Assembly (NCBI GenBank): GCA_902796535.1
Contig: CADBPL010000055.1
Span: forward strand, 1 to 5,503
Source of the DNA: Oscillospiraceae bacterium
GTDB lineage: Bacteria; Bacillota; Clostridia; Oscillospirales; Acutalibacteraceae
DNA: 5,503 nucleotides
Reading direction: 5' to 3'
Shown here: in pieces, positions 1-5,491 of the stretch
Numbering within the stretch: position 1 is the stretch's first letter
Layout: each line of letters starts with the position of its first letter
The notes under the pieces: model-generated
Told to the model about the DNA's origin: nothing
Seen by the model: only the letters and a program-made list of their open reading frames with translations
The model's database searches: none
Made by a program: the position numbers and the translations under genes

Positions 1-669
1 ACGGTCAAAGCGTCGTTCACGGGCAGCCGGCGCCGCAAGGAGAAAGCAAAGGCGGTGGAACACAACCGCATGATCGAGGTGTCGCATTTCGTCATTGACG
101 AAATGAACCGCTTCACTTCGCCGCAGGGCAAGGCGCAGCTGGCTGAGGCCGAAAAAATCGCCGCGGCCGGATTTGACCACATTTTCACCGTCAGCCGGGC
201 CGATTTGGCGCAGGCGCGGGTGCTGCCCACCGATACGCCGCAGGCGAAGGAATACCGCAAAGCGGAGATCCAGCGCATTCGGGATTGCCTCTATGCCCAG
301 CGCGTGGCCAAAAAGCATTTCCCCAACGGCATTACGGAATTTGACGAGAGCGCGTTTGACGAACTGTTCAAGCGCGAAGACGAAACGGATGAAGCCATCG
401 ACAACGCCTACAAGGCTTATTACGAGGCCAAAGACGCCCGCGACCGCGCCAAAGTGACCGCGCTGGTGGAACAGCTCAAGCAGCTCAAGGCCGAACGCAA
501 GCAGATCGAAAAAGGCCTGAAAGAAGCGACCGACAAAAACTCGGTCTATCACCGCGTGGCCAAGCCGTATCTCGACGCGAAAAAGCTGCTTGCTCAGGCG
601 GAAAACTACAGCCGCTATGACGACATCGCCGCACAGTATGAAGCGGCGCTGGAAAGAGCGCAATCGTAA
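1..669 (+). CDS. C-terminal fragment of a charged, helical protein of unknown function (5' partial)
   Basis: The frame is open from base 1 without a stop, giving 222 residues up to TAA at 667-669. The gene therefore most likely begins before the window. An internal GTG at 55 could act as a start, but I see no convincing ribosome binding site for it. The visible part begins with a very basic stretch (SRRRKEKAKAVEHNR). A mixed region with helix-like runs follows, and then a highly charged Lys/Glu/Ala-rich segment (about residues 126-180, including LVEQLKQLKAERKQIEKG) that looks like a coiled coil. There is no signal peptide, membrane segment, cysteine cluster or enzyme motif in this part. A basic stretch followed by a long soluble helical tail could be the cytoplasmic tail of a membrane protein such as a sugar transporter, but nothing here proves that. 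The last codon and stop (TCG TAA) lie inside an inverted-repeat end at 664-675, so the natural C-terminus may have been altered. I do not recognise the family. Confidence 0.7.
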   Translation, partial: TVKASFTGSRRRKEKAKAVEHNRMIEVSHFVIDEMNRFTSPQGKAQLAEAEKIAAAGFDHIFTVSRADLAQARVLPTDTPQAKEYRKAEIQRIRDCLYAQRVAKKHFPNGITEFDESAFDELFKREDETDEAIDNAYKAYYEAKDARDRAKVTALVEQLKQLKAERKQIEKGLKEATDKNSVYHRVAKPYLDAKKLLAQAENYSRYDDIAAQYEAALERAQS

Positions 670-803
670 TTTGTCAAGGACAAATTCCGATTTGAGCGGA
701 TAGCGGATAGCAAATAGCGGATAGCAAATTGATTTCAGGGACACGGGCTATCGGCTATCAGCTATCGGCTATCAGCTTCGTGCCTCAGCTCGACAAATTA
801 CGA
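664..803. repeat. Large imperfect inverted-repeat element with heptad-repeat arms
   Basis: This intergenic block is bounded by perfect 12-bp inverted repeats: TCGTAATTTGTC at 664-675 and GACAAATTACGA at 792-803. Inside it are two inner arms. The left arm, 699-725, has four 7-bp units with GATAGC at 699, 706 and 720 and a variant AATAGC at 713. The right arm, 747-773, has GCTATC at 747, 754, 761 and 768. The inner arms pair at 23 of 27 positions. All mismatches fall at the junction bases between hexamers (705/767, 712/760, 713/759, 719/753), and the loop is 21 nt (726-746). The asymmetric internal segments are 23 nt on the left and 18 nt on the right. No reading frame of note lies inside. It resembles a miniature inverted-repeat or REP-like intergenic element, though no family can be named from sequence alone. 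It could also influence 3' processing of the upstream mRNA. There is no T-run that would make it an intrinsic terminator. Confidence 0.75.
668..686 (+). repeat. Short perfect hairpin at the end of gene 1
   Basis: AATTTGTC (668-675), loop AAG, then GACAAATT (679-686) form a perfect 8-bp stem with a 3-nt loop, starting inside the stop codon of the upstream gene. The stem is AT-rich and the following bases (CCGATTTGAG) are not a T-run, so it is a poor terminator. The same GACAAATT occurs again at 792-799. The left strand could therefore pair either locally or with the far end of the larger element. Confidence 0.55.
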
Positions 804-819
804 CTTACGAGGCTCTTTT

Positions 820-1572
820 ATGTTTATTCTGGAACGGACTTATGATTTCAGCGAACTGGTCAGGCACAACGTCCACACACATTCCGTTTTTTCAAACTGC
901 GCAAAGCCGGAGATGATCCCGGAGGAGATGGTGCGCGCAGCTCAGCGCGCCGGGCTGAAAACCCTTGTCATCACCGACCATTCCGACCCGGGCGACGATA
1001 TCGACACCTTTGCCGTTTATCGGGAATTGAAAAAAAGGATGAACGCCGTTCAGACCCCGGTCAGGGTTTTGATCGGTTCCGAGCTGTCCGCCTACGGCGT
1101 CGGCAAATATGCGGAGCCTGAGGAAGTGGACAGGGCGCTCGACTTTGCAAGCTATTCTCACGTTCACTATCACCTTGCCTCGTGGGATCAGCCGGCGGAT
1201 CGAAGCCCGCGCGGCTACGCCCTGCACAACCTCGCCGTGCTCACGGCGCTGTTTGGGACCGGCCGGGCGGATCACATTGCGCACCCGTTCTCGCCGACGA
1301 AAATGAATTTTTTCAATGAAGAAGAAAAGGCCGCCACGCTCAGCGCGATTTCAGACGCGCAGCTCGGCGACATTCTTGAAATGGGAGAAAAAGCGCAGTG
1401 CAGCTGGGAGATTCACACGCCCTCCTTCCTGCGTTTTCCCGCTTTTTCAAGGCGGTTTTTCAATTTGGGAAGAGAGCTCGGCGTACACTTCTGCCTCGGT
1501 ACGGACGCGCACAGCCTTGCTTCGCTCGACCCAACCGCTCTTGCGCCGCGACTGGCGGAAATTGTCCGATAA
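820..1572 (+). CDS. PHP-domain metal-dependent phosphoesterase (histidinol-phosphatase-like)
   Basis: This 250-residue protein carries the ordered metal-binding motifs of the PHP (polymerase and histidinol phosphatase) superfamily. They are HTH at residues 19-21, TDH at 52-54, GSE at 86-88, HVHYH at 114-118, DHIAHP at 151-156 and GTDAH at 227-231. These supply the His/Asp/Glu ligands of a trinuclear metal site on a distorted TIM barrel, and the length fits a single-domain member. Known relatives hydrolyse phosphate esters such as histidinol phosphate, nucleotides or phosphorylated sugars. The substrate here cannot be read from the sequence, and no histidine-biosynthesis gene is visible nearby. 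There is no signal peptide, so it is probably cytoplasmic. The start at 820 is supported by GAGG at 809-812 (7-nt spacing) and by the first metal motif lying near the N-terminus, as usual. A strong terminator follows 11 bp after the stop, so the transcript ends here. No clear promoter was found in the repeat-filled upstream gap. Confidence 0.9.
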   Translation: MFILERTYDFSELVRHNVHTHSVFSNCAKPEMIPEEMVRAAQRAGLKTLVITDHSDPGDDIDTFAVYRELKKRMNAVQTPVRVLIGSELSAYGVGKYAEPEEVDRALDFASYSHVHYHLASWDQPADRSPRGYALHNLAVLTALFGTGRADHIAHPFSPTKMNFFNEEEKAATLSAISDAQLGDILEMGEKAQCSWEIHTPSFLRFPAFSRRFFNLGRELGVHFCLGTDAHSLASLDPTALAPRLAEIVR

Positions 1573-1583
1573 CGATCCATCTG

Positions 1584-1612
1584 CGCCGCGGCCGTTTTAC
1601 GCGGCGTTTTTT
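1584..1612 (+). terminator. Rho-independent terminator after the PHP gene
   Basis: CGCCGCG (1584-1590) pairs perfectly with CGCGGCG (1600-1606) across a 9-nt loop, and a run of six T (1607-1612) follows directly. This is a textbook intrinsic terminator, 11 bp after the PHP stop codon. It separates that gene from the promoter of the next one. Confidence 0.88.
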
Positions 1613-1613
1613 C

Positions 1614-1642
1614 TTGCATAAAGGCAAAAGATATGCTATATT
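1614..1642 (+). promoter_or_regulatory. Sigma-A (housekeeping) type promoter
   Basis: The -35 box is TTGCAT (1614-1619) and the -10 box is TATATT (1637-1642), with an optimal 17-bp spacer. Each box is close to consensus (TTGACA/TATAAT). Transcription would start near 1649, giving a 5' leader of about 30 nt before the ATG at 1681. The promoter begins just one base after the T-run of the preceding terminator, which supports independent transcription of the cyclodeaminase-like gene. The alternative in-frame ATG at 1633 lies inside this promoter and so cannot be the real start. Confidence 0.75.
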
Positions 1643-1670
1643 TTAAGACGCAAGCATTATTATGGAAAAA

Positions 1671-1676
1671 AGGTGA
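1671..1676 (+). promoter_or_regulatory. Ribosome binding site that fixes the start at 1681
   Basis: AGGTGA, preceded by an A-run, lies 4 nt before ATG 1681. It matches the 3' end of 16S rRNA at all but one position (consensus AGGAGG/AGGTGA). The upstream in-frame ATG at 1633 has no comparable site and falls within the promoter. Confidence 0.75.
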
Positions 1677-1680
1677 TCTG

Positions 1681-2754
1681 ATGCAGTTCCCCGCTTTTGT
1701 TGCCCCCGACTTTTCAAAAGAGCCGCTTTGCGCCGCGCCGGACGTCAAAACCGAAACGGCGGGCGACGGCTTTTTGCCGGAAAACTTCTATGCGACCACG
1801 ATCTACCCCGAATATTTCAAGATCAACGGCGAATGGGTGATGCTGCATAAAAGCCGCATGGACTGCGCCGTTGTGATCCGCAACGGGGTTCCGGCCGCCA
1901 CCGAGCCGCGCCGCGTCAAGGCAGGCGATCAGGTTGTTGTGGGCCGGAAAGACGACGGCTCCACGGGGGTTTATGTGCACGCGAACTGCTTTGCGGCGCC
2001 GGAAGAAGAAAAAAACGCTGCCTTTGCCTTCCGCACGGGGCGTTCGCGTGAGACCTCGTTCTCGCAGGAATACGACCAGCTTTACGAGATCCTCCGCCAT
2101 GACAAAGACAACGGCTATATCGTTTGGGTATTGGGACCCGCCTGCGTTTTCGACCACGACAGCCGAAACGCCATGACGAGCCTGATCCGAAAAGGGTACT
2201 GCGACTGCCTGTTTGCGGGCAACGCGCTCGCCACGCACGACCTGGAGGCGGCGCTGCTGCACACCGGGCTGGGGCAGGATATTTACACCAAAAAGCACGT
2301 GGAAAACGGCCATTACAATCACCTGCATACCATCAATCTGGTGCGCAGGGCGGGTTCGATCGCGCGGTTTCTGGAGGAATACCGGCTGGATTCCGGCGTC
2401 ATGCACGCGCTGACAACAACGAACACGCCTTATGTTCTGGCAGGCTCGATCCGCGATGACGGCCCGCTGCCCGAGGTGATCGGGAACGTGTATGAGGCGC
2501 AGAACGCCATGCGGGAGCACACGCGCAGGGCGACCGCCGTGATCTGCCTTGCCACCCAGCTCCACACCATCGCCACGGGCAACATGACGCCCTCCTATTG
2601 CGAAACGGCGGAAGGGATCCGCCCGGTGTATATTTATTCCGTGGATATTTCGGAATTCGCCGTCAACAAGCTCCACGACCGCGGCTCGCTTTCGGTGAAG
2701 GGCATGGTCACGAATATTCAGGACTTTCTGGTCAATCTGGAGCGAAACCTGTAA
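1681..2754 (+). CDS. LOR/SDH-type (TIGR00300, archaeal-type) ornithine cyclodeaminase-like protein
   Basis: This 357-residue protein matches, from memory of the family, the conserved blocks of the TIGR00300 LOR/SDH family. These are LPENFYATT (residues 32-40), an MDCAVVI block (60-66), NGYIVWVLGPACVFD (144-158), GNALATHDLEAAL (180-192), GHYNHLHTIN (210-219), RRAGSIA (222-228), AGSIRDDGPLPEVI (254-267), MREH (277-280), LATQLHTIATGNM (290-302) and a C-terminal VDI...LHDRGS block (321-336). Archaeal members and the C-terminal domain of cyanobacterial AgrE/ArgZ are linked to NAD-dependent conversion of ornithine to proline with loss of ammonia. The family is unrelated in sequence to the mu-crystallin-type cyclodeaminase. 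The guanidine-modifying arginine dihydrolase domain found in AgrE/ArgZ is absent. There is no signal peptide, so it should be cytosolic. It has its own promoter and ribosome binding site and looks monocistronic. The C-terminal nucleotide-binding region deviates slightly from what I recall (VYIYSVDISEFAVNK where VDINPATVTK is usual), so the exact substrate is inferred. Confidence 0.85.
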   Translation: MQFPAFVAPDFSKEPLCAAPDVKTETAGDGFLPENFYATTIYPEYFKINGEWVMLHKSRMDCAVVIRNGVPAATEPRRVKAGDQVVVGRKDDGSTGVYVHANCFAAPEEEKNAAFAFRTGRSRETSFSQEYDQLYEILRHDKDNGYIVWVLGPACVFDHDSRNAMTSLIRKGYCDCLFAGNALATHDLEAALLHTGLGQDIYTKKHVENGHYNHLHTINLVRRAGSIARFLEEYRLDSGVMHALTTTNTPYVLAGSIRDDGPLPEVIGNVYEAQNAMREHTRRATAVICLATQLHTIATGNMTPSYCETAEGIRPVYIYSVDISEFAVNKLHDRGSLSVKGMVTNIQDFLVNLERNL

Positions 2755-2774
2755 CCGTTTTTTGCCGAAAGGCC

Positions 2775-4349
2775 TTAACCGCAGTTTTCCGTGATGCGCT
2801 CCATGAACTGCGCGGGCGAGACCAGCCGGGTGTTTTCATCCAGCTGCTCCACCAGCCGCTCGACCGCCGCCATGGTGTTGCCGCCCTGCGTGAATTCGCC
2901 GCTGCCGTTTAAACCCGACCAGGCGTGAACGATCACGAACACGTAGGAATCCGGGTTTTTCGGGTCGGCGGGCAGCGCGTTGACTGCCGCTGCGACCTCC
3001 TCCGGCGAACAGCCCGGCATCCCGTTCCAGAGCTGGTATCGGGCTGAAACAATGGGCTTGCCGTTGGCAAAGCGCATTTTCCCCTTCATCCCCGCGTAAT
3101 TGCTGTAATCCATATAAAAAATGCCGTTCGCCTGCGTTCCGGCCATCAGTGTATCAAGCGCCTTGGACTCAAACCCTCCGTCGTCGAGCACCAACAGCTC
3201 GCGGGTGTCCAGCGCTTTCATTTTTTGCCCGAGGGTCTGCGCCATGCGTTGCAGCGCCCTTTGGCTTGTCCATTTGGATGGGAACGTGTAGCCCAGACCG
3301 CTGAGCGAGAGCACGAACGCGTCGTTTTCGCTCATTTTGCCGTAATACATCTGCGTCAAGGGCGCGGCAAGATCGGCGGCGGAGGCCGGAACGCCCCACG
3401 CAAACGGGAACCGCCCGCGCACGGGCGAGCCGAAATGAGACTTGTCTTCATAGGACCCGACGAACCATTGCAGGTTGTCGCCGTCCGACATCAACAGGCA
3501 CACGGTGCGCCCGCCGGGGGCGGCGGAAACGGTCGTTTTCTGCTGAAGGGGTTCGCAGCCATAGCCGCTGAGAACCGAAAGGTTGCACGCCCAATCCGCC
3601 GGGATCAGGCAGGCGTTCAAGGCGGAAGCCGAAGCGATCGTTTTATATTCGCCCAGATCGTTGTTCCAGCCGAACAAAAGCGCGTTGTTGTTCAAAAAGC
3701 GGAACGCGTTGGTGTGCTCCGCGCGGGTGGCCGCGGCGTCATACCACACATAAGCGCCGCTCATCACGGCGTAATCCATCAGCCGCGGGCAAAGCGCCGC
3801 CGGCTGTTCAAACGCAACGTCGCGCCTGAGCCGGTAAAATTCCGGCCGCAGCCGCAGCCGCAGGTCGCTCCAGCCGCGCACGTCAGCCGTCATGTTCAGC
3901 CCGGCCGCCTGCGCCGCCGCCTCAAAATCGGGCAGCACAACGATGCTGTTCTTTTGATTTGCCAGCGAGAGCGCAACGGCAATGCTGTCTTCATCGCACA
4001 AAAGATAGCCGTCAAAAAACGCGGCAAATTCTTTGAGCAGCGCGGCAAGATCCCACTTGGAACCGTCCGGCTGCGCATCGACCGGCTCCGCCCCCGTCAA
4101 GGGCAGCCACTCCCGGTATTTCTCGGCGCGGAACAGCAAATTTTTATCGCTGACGTTGGCGAGCAGCCCCTGCATGGAGGCAAGCGTCACGGCAGAGCCG
4201 TCCGTCGGCACGTCGGTGAGCAGCAGCGTTTTGGCCGCCTTCGCCGCCTTCGGAAAATCCGCGGCCGCCTTCTGGCCGGTAAACGGCGCAGCAGCCGCAG
4301 AAAGCAGCAGGATCAAAAGATATGCCATGATTCGTTTCACCGTCTGCAT
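2775..4349 (-). CDS. Secreted GxGYxYP-family putative glycoside hydrolase
   Basis: This 524-residue protein starts with a signal peptide: K5 R6, a hydrophobic core at about 8-22, and likely cleavage after the AAA at 28-30. Hallmarks of the GxGYxYP family (Pfam GxGYxYP C-terminal domain plus its N-terminal partner) are clear. They include CLLMSDGDNLQW at 284-295, the family signature as SGLGYTFPSKW at 350-360 (Phe replaces the second Tyr), YSNYAGMKGKM at 415-425, RYQLWNG at 437-443 and FVIVHAWSGLNG at 471-482. The family is annotated as putative glycoside hydrolase from fold and context; I know of no proven reaction. The N-terminal 270 residues would form the N-terminal domain. No sortase motif, lipobox or C-terminal membrane anchor is visible, so it is probably released or loosely attached. 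The start is supported by GAGGAGAGG on the minus strand (4357-4365), 7 nt from the ATG. It is the second gene of a two-gene unit behind the GH130 enzyme (21-bp gap). It converges with the cyclodeaminase-like gene, with stop codons 20 bp apart. Confidence 0.87.
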   Translation of the reverse strand: MQTVKRIMAYLLILLLSAAAAPFTGQKAAADFPKAAKAAKTLLLTDVPTDGSAVTLASMQGLLANVSDKNLLFRAEKYREWLPLTGAEPVDAQPDGSKWDLAALLKEFAAFFDGYLLCDEDSIAVALSLANQKNSIVVLPDFEAAAQAAGLNMTADVRGWSDLRLRLRPEFYRLRRDVAFEQPAALCPRLMDYAVMSGAYVWYDAAATRAEHTNAFRFLNNNALLFGWNNDLGEYKTIASASALNACLIPADWACNLSVLSGYGCEPLQQKTTVSAAPGGRTVCLLMSDGDNLQWFVGSYEDKSHFGSPVRGRFPFAWGVPASAADLAAPLTQMYYGKMSENDAFVLSLSGLGYTFPSKWTSQRALQRMAQTLGQKMKALDTRELLVLDDGGFESKALDTLMAGTQANGIFYMDYSNYAGMKGKMRFANGKPIVSARYQLWNGMPGCSPEEVAAAVNALPADPKNPDSYVFVIVHAWSGLNGSGEFTQGGNTMAAVERLVEQLDENTRLVSPAQFMERITENCG

Positions 4350-4356
4350 GGGAACG

Positions 4357-4365
4357 CCTCTCCTC
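4357..4365 (-). promoter_or_regulatory. Strong ribosome binding site for the GxGYxYP gene
   Basis: Read on the minus strand this is GAGGAGAGG, 7 nt before the ATG at 4349. It lies within the 21-bp gap after the GH130 stop codon. This leaves no room for a separate promoter and supports co-transcription of the two genes. Confidence 0.75.
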
Positions 4366-4370
4366 AGATC

Positions 4371-5393
4371 TTATTTCGTTTCATCAAACAGCGCCAGCAG
4401 CTCGTCCACCTGCGCGGTGGCCAGGCACACGCAGGTATCCGACGCGCCGTAATAGATTTTGACCTCGCCGGAATCCTCCAGGATCATCCCGCAGGGGAAC
4501 ACCACGTTCTGGCGGAAGCCCTCGTCGGTCTCCACCGGCAGGTCGGGCGCGATCAGGGGCTTATCGTAAATCGCGAGCACCTTGGACGGGTCGTTGAGAT
4601 CAAGCAGCATCAGCCCCGTTGTGTAGCGCTTTTTCCACGTCGGCTCCCAGCCGTTTTTGCCGCGCGCGCCGTCGATATCAACGGCGTGGAATAGCGTCAG
4701 CCAGCCCGCTTTGGTTTTGACGGGCGAAGCGGTGGGGCCGATTTTGTCGTTGACCCAGGGCACGCGCTCCGTGCCGAGCAAAAGCCCGGTGCGCCCCCAA
4801 TAGACTAAATCGGGCGAGCGCGACAGCCAGATATCGAACCGCTCGTTGTGGCGGCTGTAAATGGGCATGGGGCGTTCCAGCCGCACAAATTCACCGTTGA
4901 TTTTTTCGGGGAACAAAACCATGTTGCGGTTGTCGGGCGCGCTGGCGCTGATCACGGTGAACGACTTCAGATCATCGTCCAGCTGCGCAATGGTGCCGCA
5001 GATGCCGTGGCGGGTGTCGGTGGCAAGGCAGAGGTAAAGCCTGCCCTCGATCTGCACAATGCGCGGGTCATAATACCGCTTCAGCTCCGGGTCTTTGTGC
5101 GGGTCGCTGCTGTCAACGAGCGGTTCGGGGTCAAACACCCAGCCGTCAACGCCGTTTTTGCTGCGGGCGACGCCAACGCTCGTGCCGGCAAATTTTTTGT
5201 TTTGGGTTTCATACAGCGCCTGCGTGGTGCCGTAATCGTTGCGAAAGATCATCACGTATTCGCCGCGGTAGGGGATCACACCGGCGTTGAACACCAGCGA
5301 ACACGGGTAAGGCAGGTCTGCGGCCGTCATGATCGGCTGCGGCCGTTTTTTAATGCACGGATGGGTGGTCAGAACGGGGAATACGGCTGGCAT
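4371..5393 (-). CDS. GH130 family beta-mannoside phosphorylase/hydrolase
   Basis: This 340-residue protein has the five-bladed beta-propeller motif series of glycoside hydrolase family 130. The motifs are PYPCSLVFNAGVI (28-40), FRND (50-53), YYDPRIVQIEG (107-117), RNMVLFPEKINGEFVRLERP (156-175), SPDLVYWG (193-200), KIGPTASPVKTKAGWLTLFHAVD (217-239), NVVFPCGMI (296-304) and IYYGASDT (313-320). Asp109 in YDPR is the expected general acid. Arg and Lys in RNMVLFPEK and His236 sit where phosphorylase members bind phosphate, which favours phosphorolysis. Characterised GH130 enzymes act on beta-mannosides, such as mannosyl-glucose, mannosyl-GlcNAc and manno-oligosaccharides. The subfamily and substrate cannot be fixed by eye. 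GPTASP replaces the more usual G-x-PP segment. There is no signal peptide, so it should act in the cytoplasm on imported sugars. The start is supported by AAAGGAGA (minus strand, 5401-5408), 7 nt upstream. It is the promoter-proximal gene of a probable operon with the secreted GxGYxYP protein. Confidence 0.92.
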   Translation of the reverse strand: MPAVFPVLTTHPCIKKRPQPIMTAADLPYPCSLVFNAGVIPYRGEYVMIFRNDYGTTQALYETQNKKFAGTSVGVARSKNGVDGWVFDPEPLVDSSDPHKDPELKRYYDPRIVQIEGRLYLCLATDTRHGICGTIAQLDDDLKSFTVISASAPDNRNMVLFPEKINGEFVRLERPMPIYSRHNERFDIWLSRSPDLVYWGRTGLLLGTERVPWVNDKIGPTASPVKTKAGWLTLFHAVDIDGARGKNGWEPTWKKRYTTGLMLLDLNDPSKVLAIYDKPLIAPDLPVETDEGFRQNVVFPCGMILEDSGEVKIYYGASDTCVCLATAQVDELLALFDETK

Positions 5394-5400
5394 ATGACTC

Positions 5401-5408
5401 TCTCCTTT
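5401..5408 (-). promoter_or_regulatory. Ribosome binding site for the GH130 gene
   Basis: The minus strand reads AAAGGAGA here, 7 nt before the ATG at 5393. This selects that start over the internal Met at residue 22, which would cut off the conserved N-terminal strand. Confidence 0.75.
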
Positions 5409-5458
5409 ATGCTTTGTTTAGGTAACCACTGATTAAATCGCAGGCGCACATCTTGACG

Positions 5459-5491
5459 GAGTATTTTCCGCCATATATCACAAAAATACTC
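5459..5491. repeat. 9-bp inverted repeat upstream of the GH130 operon
   Basis: GAGTATTTT (5459-5467) and AAAATACTC (5483-5491) are perfect inverted repeats with a 15-nt spacer (centre-to-centre about 24 bp). They lie 66-98 bp before the GH130 start. This could be a regulator-binding site with half-sites two helical turns apart, or part of a hairpin or mobile-element end. A smaller overlapping hairpin, CGGA (5457-5460) with TCCG (5467-5470), is an alternative fold. The site is AT-richer than the neighbouring coding DNA. Function is unproven. Confidence 0.45.

Noticed and set aside
699..773. CRISPR-like array from the regular short repeats
   Set aside because: Units are only 7 bp without spacers, the two halves are in opposite orientation, and no cas gene is present.
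1633..1680. Upstream in-frame ATG at 1633 as start of the cyclodeaminase-like gene
   Set aside because: It falls between the -35 and -10 boxes of the promoter and has no ribosome binding site. The ATG at 1681 has AGGTGA at proper spacing.
1714..2676. A 320-codon minus-strand open frame opposite the cyclodeaminase-like gene
   Set aside because: It is a mirror frame of a strongly conserved gene, rich in Arg/His/Val, with no recognisable motif.
2755..2774. Bidirectional terminator between the converging genes
   Set aside because: The only hairpin has a 3-bp stem. The T-run precedes it on the plus strand, and on the minus strand it is followed by A rather than T.
3225..4694. A 489-codon plus-strand open frame opposite the GxGYxYP and GH130 genes
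   Set aside because: It is antisense to two clearly recognised genes. It is overloaded with Arg, His, Gln and Ala as expected from a GC-rich complement, and it has no domain or convincing start signal.
4848..5432. A 194-codon plus-strand open frame opposite the 5' half of the GH130 gene
   Set aside because: It is antisense to conserved GH130 motifs and has no family signature. It is a shadow of the real gene.
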